A DNA stretch of 64,000 nt from GAS368 sp965227745 (GTDB lineage: Bacteria > Verrucomicrobiota > Verrucomicrobiia > Opitutales > Opitutaceae). Below are positions 17,301-26,380 of the stretch, one piece after another (the stretch's first letter is position 1; the number at the start of each line of letters is the position of its first letter). The stretch covers positions 1,612,001-1,676,000 of the forward strand of contig OZ245769.1 in NCBI GenBank assembly GCA_965227745.1. Direction: 5' to 3'. A program made the translations under genes and the position numbers. The notes beneath the pieces were generated by a model. That model was not told the DNA's origin. It saw nothing but the letters and a program-made list of their open reading frames with translations, and did not search any database.

Positions 17301-20300
17301 TCACCGGCTCCAACACCTACACCGGCACCACGTCGATCAATGCCGGCAGTCTCCTGCTCGCCGGCAATGCCACGCTCTCCGCGGCTAATCTCAGCTTGGC
17401 GGGTGGCGTCCTCGGCACCTCCGGCTCCTTTACCCGCGCCCTCGGCACGGGCGCCGGCCAGGTCGCGATTTCCTCCGGCGGCTTTGCTGCGTACGGCGGC
17501 GCTCTCACCGTCAGCGGTTTCACCGGCACGCCGGTGTGGGGCTCCACGCCGTCCTTCCTCACGGGCACGCTCACCTTCGGCTCCACCTTGGCCGACAACG
17601 TCGTCACGTTTACCAACGACTTTTCCCTCGGCACCGCCACGCGCACGATCAGCGTCGTCGATAATACCGCCTCCACCGCAGATCGCGCGGTCATCTCCGG
17701 CATTATTTCCTCCGGCCTCGGCGGCGCGCTCACCAAAACGGGGACCGGTCGCCTCGATCTCACCGGCGCCAATACCTACACCGGTCAGACGATTCTCCAG
17801 GCGGGCACCACGGCCGTCACCACGCTCGCCAATGTCTCCGGCGGCGCTTCGTCGCTCGGCGCGCCGACCACCATCGCCGCCGGCACCATCGATCTCGGCG
17901 CCACCACCGTCGCCGCCACCCTGCTCTACACCGGCACCGGCTCCACCACGGATCGCGTCGTGAATCTCGCGGGCACCACCGGCGGAGCCACCCTGCAAAA
18001 CGACGGCACGGGCCCGCTCGTCTTCACCGCGGGCGCCTTCACCGCCACCGGCGCGGGCGCGAAGACACTCACGCTCTCCGGCACCAGCACCGATGCCAAC
18101 GAGATCCAGAGCGTCATCGTCAACAGTTCCGGCTTCGCCACCAATGTCGCGAAGACCGGCGTCGGCACGTGGAAACTTTCCGGGGCCAACACCTACACCG
18201 GCACCACTTCGCTCACCGCGGGCACGCTCATCGCCGGCCACAACAGCGCCTTCGGCACCGGCACCGTCGCCTTCGGCGGTGGCACGCTCAGTGGCGACGG
18301 CACGGCGCGCACGTTTGCGAATGCGCTAACGATGAGCGCCAGCTCGACCATCGGCGGCACGTCCGATCTCACGTTCAATGGCACGCTCACCGATTCCGCG
18401 AGCGTCACCCTCACGGTCAATAACACCGCGCTCACGACGTTCTCCGCGATCAATCTCTCCAACAGCGCCACCAGCCGTACCCTCACGTTCAAGACCAACG
18501 GCGGCGACGTCACGGTCAATGGCGTCATCGCCAATGGCGGCACCTCGACCGCCAGCGGCCTCACGAAGAGCGGCACCGGCACGCTCATCCTCACCAATGC
18601 CAATACCTACGGCGGCACCACGACGCTCTCCGCCGGCACGCTCGTCGCGGGGAGCAACACCGCCTTCGGCACCGGCACCTTCGCCTTCGCCGGTGGCACG
18701 CTGCGGGGCGACGGCACCGCGCGCACGTTTGCGAATACGCTCACGATGAGCGCGAGTTCCACCCTCGGCGGCAGCTCCGACCTCACCTTCAACGGCACGC
18801 TCACCGACTCCGCCAACGTCACGCTCAACGTCACCAACACCGGCAACACGACGCTCAACGCGATCAATCTCTCGAATAGCGCCACCAGTCGCACGCTCAC
18901 GCTCAATGCCGCCGGGGGCGACGTCACCATCGCTGGCGTCATCGCCAATGGCGGCACCGCCACCACCAGCGCCCTTGTCAAGACCGGCACCGGCACGCTG
19001 ATCCTCGCCGGGGCCAATACCTACGGCGGCGCGACCACGATTCAAAACGGCACGCTCCGCTCCGCGGCCAGCAATGTCCTGCCCAACACCGCTGTCAGCC
19101 TCAACGCCACCGGCGTTGGCGTGACCGCCCTGCTCGATCTGAATAATTTCAGCGACACCATCGGCTCGCTGACCTTTGGCGGCACGACGGCCACGAGTGC
19201 CGCGAATGTCTCCACCGGCAGCGGCACGCTCACGCTGGGCGGCACGGTCACCTACACCGCGACCAATAATCCGCTCGGCTCCACGATCTCCGGCAATCTC
19301 TCCCTCGGTGCCGCCACGCGCAGTTTCACCATCGGCGACAGCACGAGCACGACCACCGAGCTCACCGTCTCCGCCGCGCTCTCCGGGGCCACCGGCGCGG
19401 GTCTCACCAAGGCCGGCAACGGCACGCTCGTCCTCTCCGGCACGAATACCTACGACGGCGTCACGACGGTTTCCACCGGCACTTTGCGCGCGGCGAATTC
19501 CTCCGCGCTCGGCACCACCGGCAATGGCACCATCGTCAGCAGCGGTGCGACACTGGAGTTGAGCGGCGGCGTCGCCATCGGCGCCGAGGCGCTCACGCTT
19601 TCCGGCACCGGCTACGCCGCTGGAGGCGCGCTCCGCAGTTCGTCGGGCAACAATTCCTTCGCGGGCAATCTCACCCTCGGTGCCGCCACCACCGTCACGA
19701 CCACCGCGGGCGCGCTCGGCCTCTCCGGCGCGCTCAACAATGCCGGCTTCGCGCTCACCTTCGCCGCCACGGGCAATATCACGGTAAGCGGCGCGATCAG
19801 CGGCGCGGGCGCGATCATCAAAAACGGTCTCGGCGATCTCACGCTCTCCGGCGCCAACACCTACACCGGCACTACGACCATCAACACGGGCACGCTCCGC
19901 CTCGGCTCGTCGTCCTCCCTCGCCAATTCCGCCGTCACGGTCAATGCCACCACCGCTGGCGCCACCGCCCTCCTCGATCTCAATGGCTTCAATGCCACCG
20001 TCGCCTCGCTCACGTTTGGCGGCACCGGCGCCACCACGACGTCGACGAATAATGTCAGCACCGGTGCCGGCACGCTCACGCTCGGCGGCGACATCACGTT
20101 CAGCGCCACCGGCAATCCCCTCGGCGCCACCCTCGCCGGTAACCTCGCCCTCGGCGCCGCCACGCGCAATTTCATCATCGGCGACAGCACGTCTGCGGCG
20201 GTCGATTTGTCCGTTACCGCCGCCATCACCGGCACCGGTGGCGTCACGAAGACCGGCGCGGGCAAACTCGGCCTCACCGGAGCCAATTCCTACAGCGGTG

Positions 20301-23300
20301 CCACCACGATCTCGACCGGCACGGTTCAAGCCGGCGCCACCGATTCCTTCTCCGCCGCCAGCGCGCACACGGTCGCCCTCGGTGCCACGCTCGACCTCAA
20401 CTCCTTTAATCAAACGATCGGTTCCCTCGCCGGGGCCGGCAGCGTCACGCTCGGTGGCGGCACGCTGACGACCGGTGGCTCCAATGCGTCGACCACCTTT
20501 TCCGGCGTCATCTCCGGCACCGGCGGCTTGACCAAGAGCGGCACCGGCACGCTCTCGCTTTCCAGCGCCAACACCTATTCCGGCGCGACCACGGTCAACG
20601 CCGGCACCTTGCTCCTCACCTCCGGCGCCAATCGCCTCGCCTCCGCCACCGATCTCACAGTGGCATCGGGCGCCACGCTCGATCTCGGCGGCAATGCGCT
20701 CACCGTCGCCGGTCTCTCGGGCGGCGGCACCATCGCCCAAGGCGCGGGCGACTTCACGGCCGGCGGCGCGGGCAACACGACTTTTTCCGGCGTCATGACG
20801 GGCACCGGCTCCTTCACGAAGCGCGACTCCGGCACCCTCACACTCACCGGGACCAACACAACGTCCGGCGTGCTCACCGTGAATGCCGGAGCCCTCGTGC
20901 TCGCCGGTGCTTCCGGCAGTTTCGCCAATGCTTCCGCCATCGCCGTCCTCGATGCCGGCCTGCTCCACCTCGATAATTCCACCGCTTCCAACACCGGCCG
21001 CCTGTCCCTGACCGCTCCGATCACCCTCACGGGCGGCGACCTTGCTTTCACCTCCGAGACGGGCGGCACATCGCAAACGCTGGGCGTGCTCAATGCCGGC
21101 GCCGGTTTGTCCTCGATCACGGTCAACCAGACGGGCGCGGGCGCGGCCGTCCTCACGTTCGCCGGTCTCGGCCTGATCGACGAGTCGGCCACGGTTAACT
21201 TCGCCTCCACGGGCGGCACGCTCGGCATCAGCGGGACGGGCCCGCAAATTTACATCACCGGCCTCACCTCCGGTTTCGTCGGCGGCTGGGCCATCGTCGG
21301 CAGCGACTTCGCCGAGTACAGCACCTATGGTATTCGCGCGCTCACCGGCTACTACACCGGGTCCGATGGCATCAACGTCAACGACTCCACCAAAAACGTC
21401 ATCCTCGCTGACTCCTCGCCGGGCACGGCGTCCACGTTGACGAATGCCGGCACGACTCGCGATCAATCGCTCCTGCTGGCCGACATCACCGCCGTCGATC
21501 TCTCCGCCGATTCGACGCGCACGCTGAACCTCACGTCCGGCGGTCTCCTCAAGACCACCACGGCCGACACCACGATCTCCGGGGCCGGCCGTATCACCGC
21601 CGGCAATACTACCGCCGGCACGCTTTCCGTCACCGTCCAGTCCACCGGCAAGCTGAGCATCTCCTCCCTCATCATCGACAACGCGGGCGTCGATGGCATC
21701 TACGGCAACGGCGACGATGGCGCGGTCCGGCTGGTCAAGGGCGGCTCCGGCGAACTCTTCCTCAGCGGCGCGAATACCTTCACCGGCGGCGCGCAGCTCG
21801 ATGCCGGCACGCTCACCCTCGCGCACGATTCCGCCCTTGGCAGTGGCGCCCTCACGCTCATCGCCGGCACGCTGCAAACCTCCGGCGGAGACCGCACGCT
21901 CGCGAACACCGTCATCCTCGGTGGCAACGTCACCTTTGCCGGCACCAACGCCTTCACCTTCACCGGTCCCGCCACCCTCACCGGCAATCGCACGCTCACG
22001 GTCAACGCCGATACGACGTTCAGCGGCGTCATCGGTGAAACGGGCGGCAGTCGCTCGCTCACCAAAAACGGCACGGGCACCCTCACCCTATCGGGTTCGT
22101 CGGCCAATACCTACACGGGCCCCACCACCGTCAACACCGGCACCCTCTTGCTCGGCAAATCTTCCGGTAATGCCATCGCCGGTGCCCTGATCATCGGCAA
22201 CGGCAGCGGCACCGATACCGTCCGCTTGCTCGCAAACAATCAAATCGCCGATACGTCCGCCGTCACCGTTCGCTCCAGCGGCGTGCTCGATTTGAATAAT
22301 TTCAATGAGTCGTTCGGCGCGCTCACCGTTGCCGGCGGAGCGAATGTCACCACCGGCACGGGTACGTTGACCCTCGGTGGCGATGTCACGCACGACGGCA
22401 CGGGCACCACCTCCGCCACGATCTCCGGCCAGCTCGCCCTTGGCGGCGCCACGCGCACATTCACTGTCAGCGATAGCAGCGCCGCCAATGATCTCGATAT
22501 CTCCGCCGTCATCAGCGGCACCGCCGGCCTCGTCAAAGCCGGCGCGGGCACGCTTCAGTTAGGCGGAGCCAATACCTATACGGGCGACACATCGGTCAAT
22601 GCCGGCACGCTGCGCGGGGGCGCGGCCAATGTCATTCCCACCAGCTCCGCCGTCACGATTTCCTCGGGTGCCACGCTCGATCTGAATAATTTCGATCAAT
22701 CGGTCGGCTCACTCGCCGGCGCCGGTTTCATCACCCTCGGCAGCGGTACGCTCACCAGTGGCAGCGACAATACGAGCACGACATTTTCTGGTGCCGCCAG
22801 TGGCACCGGCGGCCTCGTCAAATCCGGCACCGGCACGCTCCTCCTCACCACCGCCAATACTTACAGCGGCGTCACCACCGTCAGTGCCGGCATCCTGCGC
22901 GTCGAACACGACTCCGCTCTCGGCAGCGCCGCCAGCGGCACCACGGTCGCGAGTGGCGCGGCCCTGGAACTCAACAACTCCGTCAACATCGGCACCGAGG
23001 GTCTCACCCTCACCGGCACCGGCGTCAGCAGCGGCGGCGCGCTCCGGAGTGTGGTGGGCGACAACATCGCCAATGGCGCGATCACCTTCGGCGGTGATAC
23101 CAAAATCACGACGGCGGCCGGCACGCTGACGCTCGGCGGCACGCTCACCACGGCCGGCCGCGCCATCACCTTCGACACCATCGGCGACACCACGGTCAGC
23201 GGCATCATCAGCGGCACCGGCAGCCTCGTGAAAACGAGCACCGGCTCGCTCACCCTTTCCGGCGCTAATTCCTACACGGGCGTCACCACGATTTCCGACG

Positions 23301-24499
23301 GCGTCGTGACCGTCAGCCACTCCACCGCCCTCGGCTCAACTGCGGGCGGGACGACGATTGCCAGCGGCGCGACGCTGGAGCTCAGCGGCGGCATCGCCAT
23401 CGGCGCCGAGGCCATCACCCTTTCCGGCACCGGCTTCGGCGGCGCAGGCGCGCTCAACAACGTGTCGGGCGACAACTCCCTCGCCGGCCCGCTCACCCTC
23501 GGCGGCGCCACCCGCATCAACACCGCCTCCGGCACCACGCTCGCCCTCTCTGGCACCGTGGCCAATGCCGGCAACGCCCTCACCTTTGACGGCATCGGCG
23601 ATACCACCGTGAGCGGCGCGATCAGCGGCGCCGGCTCGCTTACTAAGATCGGTACAGGCGACCTCACGCTCTCCGGTAGCAACAACTACACCGGCTCCAC
23701 CCTCGTCTCCGCTGGCACGCTCCGCGCCAGTAGTAACACCGCACTCGGCGGTCTAGCCGGCGGCGTCACGGTCGCCAGCGGTGCCACCCTCGAGCTCGCC
23801 GGCAATATCAGCATCGGCGCCAAAGCGCTGACGCTCTCCGGCACCGGCTCAGGGTCCGGTGCTCTCGTCAACGGCTCCGGCGACAACGCCTTTGGCGGCA
23901 ATATCACGCTCGCCGCCGACACCACGATTGGCAGTACCGCCGGCACCCTCACGTTGAATGGCAGCAGCCTCAATCTCGCCGGCCACGCGCTCACGTTCGA
24001 TGGCGCGGGGGATATCAGCCTCGTCACCACCCTGAGCAACACGGTGAGCTTTACGAAGAGCGGCACCGGCACCCTGAGCCTCGACTCCGCCCTCTCCACC
24101 ACCGGCACGATCACGCTCGCCGGCGGCACCCTCGACCTCGGCGGTTTCAGCCAGACCATCGGCACACTCGTCGTCACCGGCGACTCGATCCTCGATTTCA
24201 GCGGGACCTCCACGCTCAACCTTAACTCGCTCAGCATCGCCAGCGGCGTGACCCTCACGATCGTCAACTGGGTCGACCTCGTGGACTATTTTTATGTCGC
24301 GAACGATCCCGGTCCGAGTGTCTTGGGCCGCGTCGTGTTCACCGGATTCAGCTCCGGCAACACCAAGTGGCTCACCTACGACACCCAGGTCACGCCGGTC
24401 CCCGAGCCCTCCACTTACGGTGCCGCGCTCATCGGCGTCGCGCTCGCCCTTTACGGCTGGCGTCGCGTGCGCGCCTCATCCCGCTCGAAAAGCGCGTAG
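14393..24499 (+). CDS. giant autotransporter-associated beta-strand repeat protein with PEP-CTERM signal
   Basis: 3368 aa if the TTG at 14393 is used; a TTG at 14411 is also possible, and no ATG gives a signal peptide. The N-terminus reads RPVRLAGFFVGIGLGSVAHA, a Sec signal with AHA|Q cleavage. Nearly the whole length is Gly/Thr/Ser/Ala/Asn-rich beta-strand repeats of the passenger-associated type (GLTKSGTGTLSLSSANTYSG is typical), predicting a long right-handed beta-helix. The C-terminus has VPEPSTYG, a hydrophobic helix and a WRRVRASSR basic tail, the PEP-CTERM sorting signal cleaved by exosortase. There is no autotransporter barrel. It is probably a surface or extracellular-matrix protein. 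Its last 49 bp overlap the convergent gene at 24451. Confidence 0.92.
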   Translation: MCRPVRLAGFFVGIGLGSVAHAQVIWDAGAATGNWGDVNNWSTNALPPVGSAIQFAGTAQTTVDTQLSRSIASLTFNSGADSFTILNNTLTITGGSVVNNSTNLQTVSSAITQGAATNYNAASGNLSLGGAINNGGFLVTSSGSANTAFTGIIGGTGGFTQSGTGTTTLSGANTFSGTVTASAGTLRATTSAGALGTGTLTLSGGALVLANDTGLNFNRNTTVSSGTTITVDRLTSGGNVTHTLGTLSLGASNLTLAAGSNVTSGTAGLTFGATTLTASGATFTANTGTLLTLGAISGATNNFTVNGAGNTTITGIIGTTTGSVTKDGTGTLTVSGANTFSGGLTIRSGTVSGTTSAAAFGTGAITLGDTSGSASATLNGGFAGTFANALTVAAGSTGNATLTNSAASIFSGAVTLNKDLLLAPTLTNLLTLSGGITGTGNLIIAGTGTTAATTLSTTSLNLTGSITNQGTNTGATTISAVIGSNVTGIIQNSATSQLTLSGNNAAYAGGVTIKAGTVSGTTSANAFGTGAIALGDTSGSANATLNGGFAGTFPNAITVASGSSGNATITNSAASIFSGAVTLNRDLVLAPTLTNLLTLSGGITGTGNLTIAGTGTTAATTLSTNSLNFTGSITNQGTNTGATTISGVIGSNVTGITQNSATSALTLSGNNSGYAGGVTIRSGTVTGSTNANAFGSGAITLGDTSGSANATLNGAFAGPFTNAINVTAGNTGNATLAASATSTFSGPITLFTHDLRVAPTSGTLTVSGGISGTGNLTFAGTGTSAVTLSTTTLNPTGSITNLGTTTGAVTISTIIGPNVTGVLQNSSTSQLTLSGANTYTTPTTIAAGTISVNTLADLGVTSALGAPATISAGTIAIGSGANSGTLNYTGTGASTNRVIDLAGTTGGATVNASGASGTLTFTSDLTATGVGAKSFTLGGTSVTLNTFAGAIVDGSGTTSLVKAGAGVWRLTGSNTYTGTTSINAGSLLLAGNATLSAANLSLAGGVLGTSGSFTRALGTGAGQVAISSGGFAAYGGALTVSGFTGTPVWGSTPSFLTGTLTFGSTLADNVVTFTNDFSLGTATRTISVVDNTASTADRAVISGIISSGLGGALTKTGTGRLDLTGANTYTGQTILQAGTTAVTTLANVSGGASSLGAPTTIAAGTIDLGATTVAATLLYTGTGSTTDRVVNLAGTTGGATLQNDGTGPLVFTAGAFTATGAGAKTLTLSGTSTDANEIQSVIVNSSGFATNVAKTGVGTWKLSGANTYTGTTSLTAGTLIAGHNSAFGTGTVAFGGGTLSGDGTARTFANALTMSASSTIGGTSDLTFNGTLTDSASVTLTVNNTALTTFSAINLSNSATSRTLTFKTNGGDVTVNGVIANGGTSTASGLTKSGTGTLILTNANTYGGTTTLSAGTLVAGSNTAFGTGTFAFAGGTLRGDGTARTFANTLTMSASSTLGGSSDLTFNGTLTDSANVTLNVTNTGNTTLNAINLSNSATSRTLTLNAAGGDVTIAGVIANGGTATTSALVKTGTGTLILAGANTYGGATTIQNGTLRSAASNVLPNTAVSLNATGVGVTALLDLNNFSDTIGSLTFGGTTATSAANVSTGSGTLTLGGTVTYTATNNPLGSTISGNLSLGAATRSFTIGDSTSTTTELTVSAALSGATGAGLTKAGNGTLVLSGTNTYDGVTTVSTGTLRAANSSALGTTGNGTIVSSGATLELSGGVAIGAEALTLSGTGYAAGGALRSSSGNNSFAGNLTLGAATTVTTTAGALGLSGALNNAGFALTFAATGNITVSGAISGAGAIIKNGLGDLTLSGANTYTGTTTINTGTLRLGSSSSLANSAVTVNATTAGATALLDLNGFNATVASLTFGGTGATTTSTNNVSTGAGTLTLGGDITFSATGNPLGATLAGNLALGAATRNFIIGDSTSAAVDLSVTAAITGTGGVTKTGAGKLGLTGANSYSGATTISTGTVQAGATDSFSAASAHTVALGATLDLNSFNQTIGSLAGAGSVTLGGGTLTTGGSNASTTFSGVISGTGGLTKSGTGTLSLSSANTYSGATTVNAGTLLLTSGANRLASATDLTVASGATLDLGGNALTVAGLSGGGTIAQGAGDFTAGGAGNTTFSGVMTGTGSFTKRDSGTLTLTGTNTTSGVLTVNAGALVLAGASGSFANASAIAVLDAGLLHLDNSTASNTGRLSLTAPITLTGGDLAFTSETGGTSQTLGVLNAGAGLSSITVNQTGAGAAVLTFAGLGLIDESATVNFASTGGTLGISGTGPQIYITGLTSGFVGGWAIVGSDFAEYSTYGIRALTGYYTGSDGINVNDSTKNVILADSSPGTASTLTNAGTTRDQSLLLADITAVDLSADSTRTLNLTSGGLLKTTTADTTISGAGRITAGNTTAGTLSVTVQSTGKLSISSLIIDNAGVDGIYGNGDDGAVRLVKGGSGELFLSGANTFTGGAQLDAGTLTLAHDSALGSGALTLIAGTLQTSGGDRTLANTVILGGNVTFAGTNAFTFTGPATLTGNRTLTVNADTTFSGVIGETGGSRSLTKNGTGTLTLSGSSANTYTGPTTVNTGTLLLGKSSGNAIAGALIIGNGSGTDTVRLLANNQIADTSAVTVRSSGVLDLNNFNESFGALTVAGGANVTTGTGTLTLGGDVTHDGTGTTSATISGQLALGGATRTFTVSDSSAANDLDISAVISGTAGLVKAGAGTLQLGGANTYTGDTSVNAGTLRGGAANVIPTSSAVTISSGATLDLNNFDQSVGSLAGAGFITLGSGTLTSGSDNTSTTFSGAASGTGGLVKSGTGTLLLTTANTYSGVTTVSAGILRVEHDSALGSAASGTTVASGAALELNNSVNIGTEGLTLTGTGVSSGGALRSVVGDNIANGAITFGGDTKITTAAGTLTLGGTLTTAGRAITFDTIGDTTVSGIISGTGSLVKTSTGSLTLSGANSYTGVTTISDGVVTVSHSTALGSTAGGTTIASGATLELSGGIAIGAEAITLSGTGFGGAGALNNVSGDNSLAGPLTLGGATRINTASGTTLALSGTVANAGNALTFDGIGDTTVSGAISGAGSLTKIGTGDLTLSGSNNYTGSTLVSAGTLRASSNTALGGLAGGVTVASGATLELAGNISIGAKALTLSGTGSGSGALVNGSGDNAFGGNITLAADTTIGSTAGTLTLNGSSLNLAGHALTFDGAGDISLVTTLSNTVSFTKSGTGTLSLDSALSTTGTITLAGGTLDLGGFSQTIGTLVVTGDSILDFSGTSTLNLNSLSIASGVTLTIVNWVDLVDYFYVANDPGPSVLGRVVFTGFSSGNTKWLTYDTQVTPVPEPSTYGAALIGVALALYGWRRVRASSRSKSA
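15416..16909 (+). repeat. three tandem 501-bp repeats inside the PEP-CTERM gene
   Basis: Units start at 15416, 15917 and 16418, exactly 501 bp (167 codons) apart. Each encodes GG-[LV]-TI followed by GDTSGSA-ATLNG and later SGAVTL and SGGITGTGNL. Units 1 and 2 are closest; unit 3 is more diverged. A second, 414-bp tandem pair begins around 18221 and 18635 (GTLIAGHN and GTLVAGSN). Confidence 0.85.
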
Positions 24500-25923
24500 A
24501 CCGTCTCCAGCGGCAACATCGGCAGCGCTGGCACGAAGCGCCCGATCGGGGCTCGCGTGAGGCTCGGGGGACCAAAGGCCGCCTCCGCCCGGTCCAGGAC
24601 CTTGAGCGAGGCCTGCGTGGCACGGCGCATCCGCGTGCGCATGACGTCGACGAGCGCATGCTCCCCGTCGAGCGCGGCCGCACAGAGCAGCGCCGCATTG
24701 GCCGCCACTCCTTCCGGTGCCTCGGCCCACGGCATGATCGACAGCCGACTCGCGACGTAGCGCAACAGCTCCGCATTCGGATAACGTATGAGATGCGCCG
24801 CGAGAATTTCATAGATTTGCGGACTGGCGTTTGTCGCCAGCAGCGCCGTCACTTCCCGTTGCAACTCCACCCGCTGGCCGAGCTTTTCCAACGCCGCGAG
24901 CGAAAGCCCCGCGCGCTCATCCGCGGCCATCTTTGCCCCGTACTGCGTGAGCAATTCGAGCGCGCGGCCCGGCATCCCGGCGTTGATGAGAAAACTGATC
25001 TGATAGTAACGCGCGTACGCGCTCGCCTCCGGAGTCAAGGGCACGGAGAGGATGCGCGCCGTGCCCGCCGCCTCGCCGGCCAACGCCGCCGCTTCCAGGC
25101 GCAACAGCGCCGTAGTCTCGCCCGAAAGATTCGGCAGCGCCCGCGCCGCCACTAACAAGCCCGGATCGCGCAGCCGCCGCGCCGAAAAAATCAGCGCATG
25201 CAGCCACGCCGTGCGCGTCGCGGGGTCCTGTTGGAGCCGCGCCGTCGCGAGCTTCGCCAGTTGCTTAAAGTCCCCGCGCCACAGCAGCGCCTGGCCCCAC
25301 GCGCGGGCCGTGCGCGCCGCGTGCTCCGGATGGCTGGCGAGCAGTTGGGCATAGACGTGATCCGAGCCGCCCGCGGGCCCCGCGCGCCAGAGCTGCGTCA
25401 GCGCGAATCCCGCCTCGTAGTTTTTCGGATCGTAATTGTACGCAAGCGAAAAATCCACGCAGGCCTCCCCGACGCGATTGACCGCGAGCGCGGCCTGGCC
25501 AGCCGCAAAAAAATACCGACTCCGAATCGTATCCGCGTTCCGCCACGCCGGCGGCCACGCGACATCCGTGTACCGCAGGTCATATCCCGCCGAGTGCAGC
25601 ACCACGAAGACCGCAATCGTCCCTACCACATAAAGACCCGCCAACGTCCCGCCGTAATAGCCGAGCGCCCGCCCCCAAAAGGGCCGCACGTCCGCCGCAT
25701 TCACGGAGCACCGCCAGCCGTCCGGCGTCGAGGCGAGCAGCGGACAGACGCGCCGAAAGCGTCTGGGTTCATTCCACAGCGCGCAAGCCTCACAATGCGT
25801 TTCAAACGCCCGCCCCGAATCGCTCGGCGCCTGGCAGCGCGCCCGCCGCCCCCGCCAGCGCGAGAACGTCTTCCGCGCATTGAGCGCGATCAGCTCCCAC
25901 CAAAAGAGTAGAAAATCGTACAT
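24451..25923 (-). CDS. membrane protein with zinc-ribbon-like start and TPR-like helical repeats
   Basis: 490 aa from an ATG at 25923. The N-terminal 70 residues are basic and contain cysteines (CEACALW, VCPLL, RCSV) that could form a zinc site. A transmembrane helix follows (about 90-110, YYGGTLAGLYVVGTIAVFVV). The remaining 370 residues are Ala/Leu/Arg-rich helices in TPR-like pairs (YFFAAGQAALAVNRVGEACV, then YNYDPKNYEAGFALTQLW). No enzyme motif is seen. A role as a scaffold or assembly protein for exported proteins is a guess. Its 3' end runs 49 bp into the convergent PEP-CTERM gene. Confidence 0.8.
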   Translation of the reverse strand: MYDFLLFWWELIALNARKTFSRWRGRRARCQAPSDSGRAFETHCEACALWNEPRRFRRVCPLLASTPDGWRCSVNAADVRPFWGRALGYYGGTLAGLYVVGTIAVFVVLHSAGYDLRYTDVAWPPAWRNADTIRSRYFFAAGQAALAVNRVGEACVDFSLAYNYDPKNYEAGFALTQLWRAGPAGGSDHVYAQLLASHPEHAARTARAWGQALLWRGDFKQLAKLATARLQQDPATRTAWLHALIFSARRLRDPGLLVAARALPNLSGETTALLRLEAAALAGEAAGTARILSVPLTPEASAYARYYQISFLINAGMPGRALELLTQYGAKMAADERAGLSLAALEKLGQRVELQREVTALLATNASPQIYEILAAHLIRYPNAELLRYVASRLSIMPWAEAPEGVAANAALLCAAALDGEHALVDVMRTRMRRATQASLKVLDRAEAAFGPPSLTRAPIGRFVPALPMLPLETVYALFERDEARTRRQP

Positions 25924-26380
25924 GGATCATCGAGCCCGCGCCCTCCCCGTCGTTCGCGCAGTGCCCGCCCTTACTTCAAAGGCGAGTCCCAACCATCCGC
26001 AACTCTTTGCCGGCACCGTCGGCTGGATCCTCCCGGCTCCATGATCTCAGGGTCGGCGTGCGACTCGGATGCCGTCACCCCGCACGCTCATCGCACATCG
26101 AGCAAGCCGTGTCGTGGATCGGTCATATGCTTGCTCACGCCGCCGGGCACTGACTTTCACGGCGCAACTTCCTAATTCTCCGATAGCCGACTAAGGCCGC
26201 GGAGCGGTGGGTCCATGCCCGCTTCAGGGGAACAATCGAGGGCTCCACCGCTACAGTGAACAGAAGCCCTGCTACGCGCCCGCCTTCGGTGCGCGGGATA
26301 CTCGCGTTCCCGTTTTTCGTGCCGTGCGGCAAGCGGGCCGCACGGCTCCTTCGCCCGAGCCCACCTCAATCATTCTCCTC
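25924..26380. other. 457-bp intergenic region upstream of the catalase gene
   Basis: It separates the divergent gene ending at 25923 from the catalase start. The catalase frame is open from 26207, but those 58 codons show no resemblance to catalase. The region should hold promoters for both genes. No defined operator can be named. Confidence 0.4.

Noticed and set aside
18326..21877. 1183-codon minus-strand open frame inside the PEP-CTERM gene
   Set aside because: It is antisense to a Gly/Thr/Ala-rich repeat gene with strong codon bias, and its translation is a Glu/Arg/Gly-rich artefact with no domain.
26207..26380. 58-codon extension of the catalase
   Set aside because: It is unlike catalase N-termini, and MPPKSPSTPGSKK at 26381 is a normal start for this class.
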